A stretch of 64,000 nucleotides of DNA from Algimonas porphyrae (GCF_041429795.1 NZ_CP163424.1:372001-436000); one strand, 5' to 3'; shown: positions 45,383 through 54,231, numbered from the stretch's first letter. Notes: generated by a model from the sequence alone, not told the origin. Numbers and translations are program-made.

Positions 45383-45877
45383 TTAGGCGTCTGCGGGCTC
45401 ACGGGCCGTCTCTGGCTCGTTGCCGTACATCTCATCCATGAACAGGGTGAAGATGCGGCGGCCTGCGCTCGGCTCATCGCCGGAGGCGTCCATGGCGAGC
45501 GACTGATTGTGGATGGACCGTGTCAGGGTCGGGAGCAGGCCGGAGGGCATCGGCTCGTAGGCCATCTTCCAATCGGAAAAGGCACGGCTTTCAATGTCGC
45601 CTTCATGGAGAATGCGCACATTCGTGTGGCGCGGGTCTGATTGAATGGCGAAGAAAAGGTCCATGATTACATGGGTTTCGCCTTCGATGATCTGCAAGAA
45701 CTGGCGATTATCGTAACAGAGCAGCCCAGTCACGCCCATTTCGGCATTCTTGGACCGCGCATGGTCCAGCAGGGCGCGGACGGCGTCTTGGCCCATCGGT
45801 TCTGGTGTTTCACTGGCATAGACGATCTCCAGGAGCGGTTCCTGCGGTCTATCGGTCTGGGTCGAATCAGGGGTCAA
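45383..45877 (-). CDS. BLUF-domain blue-light sensor
   Basis: A 164-residue flavin photoreceptor. All key BLUF positions are present, at numbers one lower than in AppA: Tyr20 (IVYAS), Asn44, Gln62 (FLQIIEG), Trp103 and Met105 (DWKMAY). These form the FAD hydrogen-bond switch. About 45 C-terminal residues follow the domain with no recognised output module, so it probably signals through a partner protein. No ATG precedes the domain in frame: the start is probably the TTG at 45877, without a clear ribosome binding site. Confidence 0.9.
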   Translation of the reverse strand: MTPDSTQTDRPQEPLLEIVYASETPEPMGQDAVRALLDHARSKNAEMGVTGLLCYDNRQFLQIIEGETHVIMDLFFAIQSDPRHTNVRILHEGDIESRAFSDWKMAYEPMPSGLLPTLTRSIHNQSLAMDASGDEPSAGRRIFTLFMDEMYGNEPETAREPADA

Positions 45878-45987
45878 GATATGGGTCCATGGTTCAGGCC
45901 GGAAAGTGGCGGGCCTGTGATCCTATACGCAAGCTAGGCCATAAAAGTTTGCCGCAAACGGCTTAAAAATACAGTGGCGGTTGCGGA

Positions 45988-46359
45988 TCACCCGAGATGA
46001 CGGCCCAGATCCAGTGGGCCTAGCTGCGACGACCGCTTCTGCCCGGACAGACACCAGGTGACAAAATGTTCGCAATTGCGCACCAGCGGATTGTAGCGCT
46101 CACCCATTCGCCCCCGGGCCCGGACGACAATCTCGGACCCGGAAAGAGGCGAGGCATAGGCAACGGTCCGGATCGGCCGCCCGCCGGAAAAAGCCTTCAT
46201 ATCGGTTTCCATGACACGTCCGAACCGCGCCGAGCTGTGAATGACGGTCCCATACCCAGTCGCAAGGCCGACATGATCGAACAGGCCGCGCATGCGCACG
46301 GCGAGTAAGGTTCCTGCCGGAAAAATACGTCCTGCACGTTCATAAGGATAACGGCTCAT
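45988..46359 (-). CDS. LRAT-like (lecithin:retinol acyltransferase family) protein
   Basis: A 123-residue protein of the NlpC/P60-related LRAT family. His29 (FDHVG) and His41 (VIHSS), spaced 12 apart as in LRAT, plus Cys96 in the hallmark NCEHFVTWC, form the expected catalytic triad. Bacterial members are probably acyltransferases, phospholipases or amidases; the substrate is unknown. There is no signal peptide or transmembrane segment. No Shine-Dalgarno sequence is visible before the ATG. It lies next to, but 110 bp from, the BLUF gene. Confidence 0.85.
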   Translation of the reverse strand: MSRYPYERAGRIFPAGTLLAVRMRGLFDHVGLATGYGTVIHSSARFGRVMETDMKAFSGGRPIRTVAYASPLSGSEIVVRARGRMGERYNPLVRNCEHFVTWCLSGQKRSSQLGPLDLGRHLG

Positions 46360-46395
46360 GAGTTTAGTCTAGCCGCATATGCCAAAAACGCAAAA

Positions 46396-46424
46396 CGCCC
46401 GGCTTCGGGATGAAAAGCCGGGCG
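46396..46424 (-). terminator. Rho-independent terminator of the glycine-zipper lipoprotein gene
   Basis: Ten-base stem CGCCCGGCTT / AAGCCGGGCG (46396-46405, 46415-46424) with a nine-base loop. A T-rich tail follows on the minus strand. It lies 28 bp beyond the stop codon of the gene ending at 46452. Confidence 0.85.
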
Positions 46425-46451
46425 CAAGCTGTGGTCTCAAATACCGCTGAT

Positions 46452-46820
46452 TTAGCTGCGGCGTTCACCATTTTCGTAGAAGGTGCGGTTCGTGCCCTTC
46501 TCGAAATAGTAATAGCGGCGCGTATTGTCGTCAAAATAGCGCGTCGACTTGTCGAGGTTCGGTGCAGCGACGGTTCCGCCCTGCAATTCCTTATCCTTCT
46601 TGCTGCCCTGCATGGCACCGATGATGCCGCCGACGACAGCACCCGCAGCTGCGCCTTCGCCGACTTTTACGTCGCCGGAGATCGCGCCGATGCCGGCACC
46701 GACAGCGGCGCCAGCGGCGGCTCCGCGGACAGCGTCGCGTTCGACATTCTGCGTGGTCGTGCAAGCAGCAAAAGACAGTGCCGCAACAGATAGTGCGGCC
46801 GTTTTGATAAGCGTGGTCAT
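46452..46820 (-). CDS. Glycine-zipper lipoprotein
   Basis: A 122-residue lipoprotein with lipobox SFAAC (Cys20). A glycine-zipper segment follows (about 30-70: AAAGAAVGAGIGAISG and AAAGAVVGGIIGAMQG), typical of 17-kDa-antigen or OmpA-like zipper domains. The tail is Tyr/Arg-rich (TRRYYYFEKGTNRTFYENG). GGAGA lies about eight bases before the ATG at 46820. An open extension to 47018 crosses the divergent promoter and is not credible. Probably an outer-membrane structural lipoprotein. Confidence 0.88.
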   Translation of the reverse strand: MTTLIKTAALSVAALSFAACTTTQNVERDAVRGAAAGAAVGAGIGAISGDVKVGEGAAAGAVVGGIIGAMQGSKKDKELQGGTVAAPNLDKSTRYFDDNTRRYYYFEKGTNRTFYENGERRS

Positions 46821-46974
46821 GTAATTCTCCAAAATTCCCTGGCTGGGGCACCCCCATTCGCCCGTGAACAGACAGAAACGTCGCACGGGGTCATCGGTTC
46901 CATGCGCCATCCATGTTAACAGCCGGATGAACCGCAGATTACAAACTGTTGAAAACCGCGATAGGATGTCGACC

Positions 46975-47421
46975 ATGATATATGAGCCGATCCACCAAAC
47001 CTTGCTGAACCTGATCAATGCAGCCGTCCTGCCGGCCTGGGCGATGCTGATCCTGGCCCCGCGGTGGCGCTGGACGGACCGACTGGTTCATAGTGGGCTT
47101 TATCCGGTCGCGCTCGGGCTTGCTTATCTGGGCTTCATGATCTGCGCGCTGATCTGGGGTACGAATGACGCGCCCGTGGACTTCACCACGATAGACGGTA
47201 TCGCCGCAATTTTCAGCCATCCATTCGGGCTGCTGACCGCCTGGGTGCATTATCTGGTGTTCGACCTGTTCGTTGGCATGTGGGAAGCGCGCGATGCCCG
47301 CCGAAACGGTATGAACCATTTTTTGCTGGTGCCTTGCCTGTTGCTGACCTTCATGGCCGGTCCGGTCGGACTGCTGCTCTATTTCATCCTGCGGCGGAAA
47401 TGGGCGATAACGGGTGATTGA
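46975..47421 (+). CDS. ABA4-like (DUF4281) membrane protein
   Basis: A 148-residue protein with four hydrophobic segments (about 10-25, 40-60, 80-98 and 115-137). HPFGLLTAWVHYLVFDLFVG and LTFMAGPVGLLLYFILR match the ABA4-like family. In plants ABA4 is needed for neoxanthin formation; bacterial members have no proven role. No carotenoid genes are in the window. The ATG at 46975 is used (AGG nine bases upstream); an ATG at 46966 is also possible. Confidence 0.85.
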   Translation: MIYEPIHQTLLNLINAAVLPAWAMLILAPRWRWTDRLVHSGLYPVALGLAYLGFMICALIWGTNDAPVDFTTIDGIAAIFSHPFGLLTAWVHYLVFDLFVGMWEARDARRNGMNHFLLVPCLLLTFMAGPVGLLLYFILRRKWAITGD

Positions 47422-47432
47422 CCGGTTGGGAT

Positions 47433-47987
47433 TTAGCGGCAAAGCGCTCCAGCCTGACGCAGCGCGGCTGTCACGCCCTTCAAGCTGAAATTATAGGATA
47501 CATCCGTGCCGCGCGCCGAGACGGCTTCGACGGTCATGTTCGCGCCTTTGCGCATGCTGGCGACAAGGCGGCGTTCATCGGCAGTTTCCGCGATAAACGC
47601 TTCATTGTCGGCCCCGTACATGGTGATCGCCGTGGATCCGACCCGTGCTTTGGGAGCGCGCGCCGGCTTGAGCGGGAAGCCCGTCATCAAGGATGGCTGT
47701 TCGGTGGCGGCCCCATTGGCCCAGTTGGAAACCAGAAAGAAGATATTGCCGTGATTGGCCGTGCCGGGCGACTTGGTGGTGGCTTCGCTGACGACGTAGC
47801 AGGTCTTCGCCTGCCCGCTGCCGCGCGTATAGACGATCCAGTCCGCATGCCGCCCTTCCAGGCGCGGCGCGTTGGCGGCGGCCTCGGCCGGTATGACCAT
47901 GGCGGCACCACTGATCGCGATCAGAGCGGACAGACCGATATGCAGACAGGTGCGGCGGATCGTATGAGGGCGGGTCATGACGCCCAT
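47433..47987 (-). CDS. Invasion-associated locus B (IalB)-family protein
   Basis: A 184-residue exported protein with a signal peptide ending near PAEAA (residue 37). DWIVYTRGSGQAKTCYVVS matches the IalB family core, with the paired late Cys (GALCR) probably forming a disulphide. Despite the name, family members are widespread in non-pathogenic alphaproteobacteria; the function is unknown. The start may be the ATG at 47987 or the one at 47978. Confidence 0.82.
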   Translation of the reverse strand: MGVMTRPHTIRRTCLHIGLSALIAISGAAMVIPAEAAANAPRLEGRHADWIVYTRGSGQAKTCYVVSEATTKSPGTANHGNIFFLVSNWANGAATEQPSLMTGFPLKPARAPKARVGSTAITMYGADNEAFIAETADERRLVASMRKGANMTVEAVSARGTDVSYNFSLKGVTAALRQAGALCR

Positions 47988-48103
47988 ATAGAAGCGGATC
48001 AGGCTTAATTGCGCCTTAACATCAGTATCTTTTCAGACAGGTTTACTGTCAATTGCGATCACGTTTTCATCATCGCGGAGGGTCATCAGTGAGGCGGAGC
48101 GGA

Positions 48104-48625
48104 TCAGCCGTTCTGACCGATCCCGGTCTTGTGTTTCACGCCGGGCTGGCCGCGGCGCCTTTGCACCAGTGGTCGCGGCGCGTGACCGCCGAACAGGATC
48201 GACCGGTCATAGAGCGTGAGCGCGGTTGCGAGCCCGACATTGATACAAAAGGCGGTCGGGATTTTCACGATATGCGCGCAGGCGTCCTGTACGGGCCGGG
48301 ACAGAGACCCCTTTTCGGGGCCGAGAATATAGGCCGCATTGAGCGGGTGGCGGAAGCTGGGCAGGTCGACGGCATCGTCGGTCAGTTCGACACCGACCAG
48401 GACGCAGCCTTCGGGAAAACGTGCGGGGTCAAAATTCGGCCACCGATAATAGGGCAGATGGGTGGCAGAGCCGGACGTATCGGTCTGGCGCACAGAGGTC
48501 TCGTCCAAGTCCGATCCGATGGTGAAAGCAAAGCTGGCTCCGAAAGCGTGGGCCGTGCGCAGGATCACGCCCAGATTATGCGGCTTGGAAAGCCCCTCGC
48601 TCCCGATCCCGAAATAACCGCGCAC
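48104..48625 (-). CDS. SpoU/TrmH-family RNA methyltransferase
   Basis: A 173-residue SPOUT enzyme that 2'-O-methylates tRNA or rRNA. Motif 1 (SKPHNLGVILRTAHAFGA), motif 2 (YILGPEKGSLS) and motif 3 (KIPTAFCINVGLATALTLYD) are in order and bind AdoMet through the trefoil knot. The GTG at 48625 has AGGGG eight bases upstream. It begins 11 bp after the MFS gene stop and is the third gene of the plsC operon. The modified nucleotide is not known. Confidence 0.92.
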   Translation of the reverse strand: MRGYFGIGSEGLSKPHNLGVILRTAHAFGASFAFTIGSDLDETSVRQTDTSGSATHLPYYRWPNFDPARFPEGCVLVGVELTDDAVDLPSFRHPLNAAYILGPEKGSLSRPVQDACAHIVKIPTAFCINVGLATALTLYDRSILFGGHAPRPLVQRRRGQPGVKHKTGIGQNG

Positions 48626-48635
48626 TGCTCTGCCC

Positions 48636-49967
48636 CTAGACGTCTGACGGTACGCCGGGCTGATCGCGCTCGACCAGAATGACGGAGCGGTAGACCGAAT
48701 AGCTGGCCACAACGATGCTCCCGAGAATGATCAGCCAGAACGGCACATATGGCCCGAGGGCAAGATAGCCGAGCCCGATCAGGCCGAAAGTGGTCAGGTT
48801 GACGAACAGATTGAGCAGGACGGACCCTGCGCTCATCAGCTGCGCGCGAATTTTCGGCTCGGCCCGGCGTTGCGCCATGGCCTGTAACGGCACGACGAAG
48901 ATACCGCTGGAAATGGACGCGCCGCATAGCATGAACAGGAAGATTGGCATGGCGGGGTCGGACAGAAAGGCGCTGGCCGGACCGAAATCTTCCGTGCCCG
49001 TATAGGCTGGAGCGGGAACAAGGATGAGGCCCAGCGTGAACAGGGTCACACCGATAATCCCGAGCGTTGTCAGTCGGACGGCTTCAGGGCCCCAGATTTT
49101 CATGTTTCCGACCGTGAAAACGATCAGCGACCCGAAAAGAATGCTGATGGTCGAACAGGCTAGCAGCACCTGCAAGGCCTGTTCGTTATAGCCCATTGTT
49201 TGGCCGACAAAATCGGGAAGGGTCGTCACGAAGACGGTGGACAGACCGTAAAACCAGCTAATGCCGAGCAATGGCCGCAGCACATCCAAGTGGCCGAAAG
49301 CTTTTTTCAGCACGCTGATCGTGGCTGTAACCGGTTCGTAATTAACCTTCAGCTCGGGCTGAGGCGCAGGGGCAGGCGGACAGGCTTCTGACGCGAACCA
49401 GCCGAGCAGCGCCATGGCGACTAGTATGGCTGAGATGACCACGGTCCCGAAGGACAGCACAAACAGACCGATGATCGTCGCCGCCAGAATGGTGGCGAAC
49501 TGGAACCCGCTCATCAGCGCATTGCCCTTTATCAACTCCTTTTCAGTTAACCATTGCGGCAGAACGGCATTCTTGGTCGGTGAGAAAAAAGCGGACTGTG
49601 CGCCCATCAGGCCCAGGGCCACGGCCAGGATACGGACATCCATCAGATAGAAGCCAAGGGCCGCCAGCAACATGATCAGCAGCTCGGCGCGCTTGACCCA
49701 GCGGAAGATAATGCCGCGATCGACCTTATCCGCAATCTGTCCAGCAATGGCGCAAAGAAGAGTAAACGGCCCGGTGAAGATCAGGGCCGCGACCGGAACC
49801 CGCATCCCGCTCGGCAGGTCCGACAGAAACACAACTCCGCCAAACGTGATCAGCGCGATCAGCGCATTCTTCAGCACATTGTCGTTGAAGGTCCCGGCCT
49901 GGAAAAGGGTAAAGAGCGGCAGGAAACGCCGGGACCAGGTCAGGCCCGTCTGGGGGTGTCGGCTCAT
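48636..49967 (-). CDS. LplT-like MFS lysophospholipid transporter
   Basis: A 443-residue MFS protein with about 12 transmembrane helices. The N-terminus FLPLFTLFQAGTFNDNVLKNALI matches LplT-type lysophospholipid flippases, and the partner plsC-like gene lies 10 bp upstream. In E. coli the equivalent functions are lplT with the acyltransferase part of aas, so lysophospholipid import and reacylation is a reasonable inference. GAGGG lies about seven bases before the ATG at 49967. Confidence 0.85.
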   Translation of the reverse strand: MSRHPQTGLTWSRRFLPLFTLFQAGTFNDNVLKNALIALITFGGVVFLSDLPSGMRVPVAALIFTGPFTLLCAIAGQIADKVDRGIIFRWVKRAELLIMLLAALGFYLMDVRILAVALGLMGAQSAFFSPTKNAVLPQWLTEKELIKGNALMSGFQFATILAATIIGLFVLSFGTVVISAILVAMALLGWFASEACPPAPAPQPELKVNYEPVTATISVLKKAFGHLDVLRPLLGISWFYGLSTVFVTTLPDFVGQTMGYNEQALQVLLACSTISILFGSLIVFTVGNMKIWGPEAVRLTTLGIIGVTLFTLGLILVPAPAYTGTEDFGPASAFLSDPAMPIFLFMLCGASISSGIFVVPLQAMAQRRAEPKIRAQLMSAGSVLLNLFVNLTTFGLIGLGYLALGPYVPFWLIILGSIVVASYSVYRSVILVERDQPGVPSDV

Positions 49968-49977
49968 GGAAGTTCCC

Positions 49978-50778
49978 TCATGGGTTCGCCTTCTGTCGGT
50001 CCGCACGTGCTTGTGCAACAGGGTTGAGTTGCACCGTGCCGATATCGTCCGGGTTCAGTGCGCCCGGATCCTCATGATCCAGCATAGCGATGGAGCGGGT
50101 CTCGATCCGGTCCTGCAGGATGGCCATGAATTCATCCTTGCCGAGACCAGGTGGGATCGGGTCGAGAAATTCGACCTTGGCGTGACCGGGATGTTTGATC
50201 CAGTCCGACTGGTTCCAGCGCTGCCCCAGATTGGTCGCGACCGGCACGACCGGACAGTCAAACTCCTGCTGCAAGTGCCAGACACCCTTTTTATAGGGAT
50301 GATGGCTGCCGACCTGGCTCAGATGACCTTCGGGATAGATCAGGATGCGCCGCCCCTGTTCACGCACGACTCGCGATGTTTCCGCCATGCGCGCCCGGGT
50401 CGCGGGCCCGCCGCAGCTTTCGACGACCACCGCATTCATCTTGGCCAGAATGACCTTGATCAGCCAGAATTTCTCCAGATGGTCGCCGGTGACGAAGGAC
50501 AGATCGTCGAACTGATGAAACATGATGATGCCGTCACCATAGCTCTGATGCTTGGCGGCGATGATGACGGGGCCATCATGCGGCACGCGCTCGTGTCCGC
50601 TGACATCGACCGTGATCCCGGCAATCACCCGCATCCCCCAGCGGATCACCTTGGTGTAGCGCCGCAAACCGCCCATTAGCAGCGCCCGCCCCGGCACAAG
50701 GCTGAGGACCACGCCGACAAGGGCATAGAGCGCGGTCGCCGCGTAGAAGAACAGATTGAACAGGGTGGAGCGGACCAT
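49978..50778 (-). CDS. plsC: 1-acyl-sn-glycerol-3-phosphate acyltransferase-like enzyme
   Basis: A 266-residue membrane-bound acyltransferase with one or two N-terminal hydrophobic helices. The catalytic HX4D motif is KHQSYGD, and the glycerophosphate-binding motif is YPEGH in place of the usual FPEGTR. VVPVATN is the conserved late motif. Upstream of an LplT-like transporter and a SpoU methyltransferase in one operon, it may reacylate imported lysophospholipid or make phosphatidate. Confidence 0.9.
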   Translation of the reverse strand: MVRSTLFNLFFYAATALYALVGVVLSLVPGRALLMGGLRRYTKVIRWGMRVIAGITVDVSGHERVPHDGPVIIAAKHQSYGDGIIMFHQFDDLSFVTGDHLEKFWLIKVILAKMNAVVVESCGGPATRARMAETSRVVREQGRRILIYPEGHLSQVGSHHPYKKGVWHLQQEFDCPVVPVATNLGQRWNQSDWIKHPGHAKVEFLDPIPPGLGKDEFMAILQDRIETRSIAMLDHEDPGALNPDDIGTVQLNPVAQARADRQKANP

Positions 50779-50875
50779 GAGGTCGGTTTGACTGCGCGGT
50801 CCAGACTTGTCCAGCTTTGCAATGGTCGTGAACGGCCTCTATGCGTGACAGAAATATACTTTGGGGGTCAAGGAT

Positions 50876-51979
50876 ATGAAGTCCGTGTTTCTAGGGCTGT
50901 TCACAGCTGTAATCGCCTTGTTCGCCTATCTGCTGCTCTGGCCGGTTCCCGTTGCCCCTGCCAGCTGGGACGCGCCGGAGGATCTTGGCTTTACAGGGAT
51001 TTTCACGCCAAACACAGATCTGGCCGATTTGTCGATGATCGACCTGACACCTCATCATGGGGCAGAAGACGTCGTTGCCATGTCGGACGGACGACTTTTG
51101 GCTTCAACGCAGGACGGCTACATCCTGCTGATCGACCCCGCGCAGGAAACCGTAGACATGCTCGCGGAGACAGGTGGGGTTCCGCTCGGGCTAGAGATAG
51201 ACACAACGACAGGCAGATTACTGGTTGCTGACGCCTATCGTGGTCTGCTCTCCGTCGGAATCGATGGGTCGGTTGAGGTTCTGACGGATAGGGTTGAGGG
51301 ATCGCCCATACTCTATGCCGATGATCTGGACATTGCCGATGATGGTGTGATCTATTTTTCGGACGCGTCTACGAAGTTCGGCGCTGCGGCGAGCGCGTCG
51401 ACGCTGGACGCCAGTTTGCTCGAAATACTCGAAGGCGTTGGGACGGGCCGTTTACTGGCCTATGATCCGACCTCTCAGGAGACCCGGATTGTCGCTGCGG
51501 GTCATGTCTTTGCCAATGGCGTCGCCATGGCGCCGGATGGTGATGTTCTCATGTTGGAGACAGGGCGCTATCGCTTGCTGAAGATCGATCCGGATACAGG
51601 CGACCAATCTGTCTTGATCGATAATTTGCCCGGCTTTCCCGACAATATCAATCATGGTCCCATCGTGGATGGGGTTGGTCCGACCTATTTCATCGGGCTC
51701 GCCAGTCCGCGAGCGGCTTTCCTGGACGGTAATAGCGATAAGCCTTGGCTACGCGCTTTGGCGATGCGAATGCCCAAGGCTTTTCAGCCCAAACCACAGG
51801 CCTACGGGGTGGTTTTCCAGATTGGTGCTGACGGCACGATATTGCGGACCTGGCAAGACCCGAATGGAGCCTACCCAACGACAACGGGTGCTGTTTTCGT
51901 TCGCTCCGAAACGCTTGGCGACCGTATATATATTACGGCACTACAGCCAACGACTCTCGGCTACCGCCCTTATCCCTAA
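50876..51979 (+). CDS. SMP-30/strictosidine synthase-like beta-propeller protein
   Basis: A 367-residue protein with one N-terminal transmembrane anchor (about residues 4-22) and a six-bladed propeller. Family motifs include GRLLVADAYRGLL, DDGVIYFSDASTKFG (central DAS), HVFANGVAMAPDGDVLMLETGRYRLLKI and PDNINHGP. This matches strictosidine-synthase-like/adipocyte membrane proteins, usually calcium-dependent lactonases or esterases. AAGGAT lies just before the ATG at 50876. Substrate unknown. Confidence 0.85.
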   Translation: MKSVFLGLFTAVIALFAYLLLWPVPVAPASWDAPEDLGFTGIFTPNTDLADLSMIDLTPHHGAEDVVAMSDGRLLASTQDGYILLIDPAQETVDMLAETGGVPLGLEIDTTTGRLLVADAYRGLLSVGIDGSVEVLTDRVEGSPILYADDLDIADDGVIYFSDASTKFGAAASASTLDASLLEILEGVGTGRLLAYDPTSQETRIVAAGHVFANGVAMAPDGDVLMLETGRYRLLKIDPDTGDQSVLIDNLPGFPDNINHGPIVDGVGPTYFIGLASPRAAFLDGNSDKPWLRALAMRMPKAFQPKPQAYGVVFQIGADGTILRTWQDPNGAYPTTTGAVFVRSETLGDRIYITALQPTTLGYRPYP

Positions 51980-51993
51980 CCAAGGAACCTCTC

Positions 51994-53163
51994 ATGTCCG
52001 ACCGCGCTTACGAAATCATCGTCTACGGCTCCACGGGTTATACGGGCCGTCTCGTCGCCGAATATTTACACAATGAATATGGCGATGGACTCGCATGGGC
52101 GATGGCAGGCCGATCGCTGGACAAGCTCAAATCCGTACGAAGCGAAATGGGATTGCCTGATAGCGTCGATCTGATCGTGGCGGACGCGTCCGATGACGCT
52201 AGCCTCAAGGCCATGGCCGAAAGCGCCAACGCCATCATCACGACAGTCGGGCCTTACCAGCTTTACGGCGAGCCGCTGGTCAAGGCCTGTGCGGAGAGCG
52301 GGACCGACTATGTCGACCTGTGCGGAGAGCCGGCCTGGATGGTCGACATGATCGATCGTTACAGCGATGCAGCGGCCAAGAGCGGCGCGCGGATCGTGCA
52401 TAGTTGCGGATTCGATTCCATTCCCTTCGATATGGGCGTCTACCTGTTGCAGCGCGAAGCCAAGGCGCAGCGCGGCAAGCCGTTCTCCAGAGTGCGGGGT
52501 CGCGTCCGCAAGATGCAGGGCACCTTCTCCGGCGGCACGGCAGCGTCAGGCATGGAGACGATGAAGCGTGCGCAGAAAGAGCCGCATATTCTCGGCTGGC
52601 TGAAGGACCCGTTCTCTCTGAGCGAAGGCTTTCAAGGCCCGAAACAACCAGCCGATCACAAGCCGGTCCATGATGAGGATCTGAACAGCTGGGCCGCCCC
52701 CTTCGTGATGGCGGTGATCAACACCAAGAATATCCACCGTTCAAACGCGCTGATGGGCCACGCCTATGGCGAAGACTTCACCTATGATGAGATGGTGATG
52801 ACCGGCCCGGGCGAGCGCGGGGAAGCTGCTGCCAGCCATGTCGCCAAGCAGGATATGTTCGGCAAGAACCCGCCCAAGCCGGGCGAAGGTCCGACCAAGG
52901 AAGAGCGCGAAGCGGGCCATTACGACTTGGCATTTTACGGCGGGGAAGGCGACGACATGATGGTTGCCGTGGTCACTGGCGACAAGGATCCGGGCTATGG
53001 CTCCACATCGAAAATGATTTCGGAGGCCGCGCTCTGCCTGACGCGAGATGTCGACCGTGCGACAACGCCGGGTGGCGTCTACACTTCTGCGCCTGCCATG
53101 GGTAATGCGTTGATCGATCGGCTTGAAGCGCATGCCGGGCTGACATTCCGGATGGAGTCCTGA
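51994..53163 (+). CDS. Saccharopine dehydrogenase-like NAD(P)-binding protein
   Basis: A 389-residue soluble protein. The N-terminal Rossmann motif is YGSTGYTGRLVAEYL (about 11-25), followed by YVDLCGEPAWMVDMI and HSCGFDSIPFDMGVYLL, which identify the trans-acting enoyl reductase/saccharopine-dehydrogenase-like branch. Mycobacterial relatives reduce lipids; true saccharopine dehydrogenase activity is unlikely. AGGAAC precedes the ATG. It follows the propeller gene by 14 bp and may be cotranscribed. Confidence 0.9.
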   Translation: MSDRAYEIIVYGSTGYTGRLVAEYLHNEYGDGLAWAMAGRSLDKLKSVRSEMGLPDSVDLIVADASDDASLKAMAESANAIITTVGPYQLYGEPLVKACAESGTDYVDLCGEPAWMVDMIDRYSDAAAKSGARIVHSCGFDSIPFDMGVYLLQREAKAQRGKPFSRVRGRVRKMQGTFSGGTAASGMETMKRAQKEPHILGWLKDPFSLSEGFQGPKQPADHKPVHDEDLNSWAAPFVMAVINTKNIHRSNALMGHAYGEDFTYDEMVMTGPGERGEAAASHVAKQDMFGKNPPKPGEGPTKEEREAGHYDLAFYGGEGDDMMVAVVTGDKDPGYGSTSKMISEAALCLTRDVDRATTPGGVYTSAPAMGNALIDRLEAHAGLTFRMES

Positions 53164-53202
53164 TCCGCTACGAAGCCTGATGTCGCTGAGGCGACGCCAG
53201 TC

Positions 53203-54102
53203 CTAATGCGTAACACGCACCGTGTCGGGCAGGCCGTCACGGATGATCTGCGCCATGCGCTGCGCCAGAACCCGGCGTGGGTCGCTGCGCCTCAGCGTCA
53301 GATTGATGGCGCGCGACGCGCCCGCATCATCCAGCGTGCGGGCTCTCAGCGCCGAATCGTCAGCCAGATTGGTCATGGCGAGAGCGGGCACCAGCGTAAT
53401 CCCCTGACCTTGGGCGACCAGATTGATCAGCGTCTCCAGCGATGTCGCCTGCAGGGAGCGTTCCGTGCGGGGCGCATCGCAAATGGCCAGCGCCTGATCG
53501 CGGAAACAATGGCCCTCGGTCAGCAGCAGCATGTCGTCGGCATCGATGTCGGCCAGGTCCAGATGCGACAGACCGGACAGATCATGGTCTTTGGGGACCA
53601 GCAGGCTGAACGGTTCGGTATAGAGCGGAAGGGCTTCCAGACGGTCTGATTCCGGTGGCGTAGCCAGGATTGCGGCGTCCAGCGTTCCGGCTTCCAGGTC
53701 CCGGTTCAGCCGTTCGGTAATGTCTTCGCGGTAGATCACGGTGAGGTCGGGCAAAGCGTCTCGCAGTCGCGCCACGAAGCGCGGGATCAGATAGGGCGCG
53801 ATCGTCGGGATCAGGCCGAGGCGGAATTCCCCGGCAAACGGGTCCTGCGCCGCTTGCGCGATCCGACGGATTTCGGTCGCCGCGCGCATGGCGATGCGCG
53901 CCTGTGCCGCCACGGCTCGCCCGGCGGCCGTCGGACGCGCCCCGCCCCGTCCGCGCTCGAACAGTTGCACGCCCAGTTCGTCTTCCAACTTGCGGATCTG
54001 TCCCGACAATGTGGGCTGCGACACATTGCAGGCTCGCGCGGCACGCCCGAAATGCCCCAGCTCGGCAACGGACAGCACATAATCGAGATCACGCAAATTC
54101 AT
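53203..54102 (-). CDS. oxyR: OxyR-type hydrogen-peroxide-responsive regulator
   Basis: A 299-residue LysR-family regulator with an N-terminal helix-turn-helix (GRAARACNVSQPTLSGQIRKLE) and a sensor domain. The peroxide-sensing pair is Cys199 and Cys208 in EGHCFRDQALAICD, the same numbering as in E. coli OxyR. It should form a disulphide on peroxide exposure and then activate antioxidant genes. No catalase or peroxiredoxin gene lies next to it in this window. Confidence 0.93.
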   Translation of the reverse strand: MNLRDLDYVLSVAELGHFGRAARACNVSQPTLSGQIRKLEDELGVQLFERGRGGARPTAAGRAVAAQARIAMRAATEIRRIAQAAQDPFAGEFRLGLIPTIAPYLIPRFVARLRDALPDLTVIYREDITERLNRDLEAGTLDAAILATPPESDRLEALPLYTEPFSLLVPKDHDLSGLSHLDLADIDADDMLLLTEGHCFRDQALAICDAPRTERSLQATSLETLINLVAQGQGITLVPALAMTNLADDSALRARTLDDAGASRAINLTLRRSDPRRVLAQRMAQIIRDGLPDTVRVTH

Positions 54103-54177
54103 GACAACAGCCTATCCGCCTCAGGCTCGGCAAGAGCAAGGGGCGTTGCAGTTCCCACCGCGCGTCAGAGCGCAAAG

Positions 54178-54203
54178 AAAAAGCCCGCCTTATGGCGGGC
54201 TTT
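54178..54203 (-). terminator. Rho-independent terminator of secB
   Basis: Ten-base stem AAAGCCCGCC / GGCGGGCTTT (54180-54189, 54194-54203) with TTAT loop. An A run on the left gives the U tail of the minus-strand transcript. It lies 28 bp beyond the secB stop. Confidence 0.9.
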
Positions 54204-54231
54204 GGTGTTCGGCGAACCGGCGATCAGGCGT

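Noticed and set aside
46821-47018. 66-residue N-terminal extension of the glycine-zipper lipoprotein
   Set aside because: It would bury the lipoprotein signal and cover the divergent promoter; a good ribosome binding site precedes the ATG at 46820.
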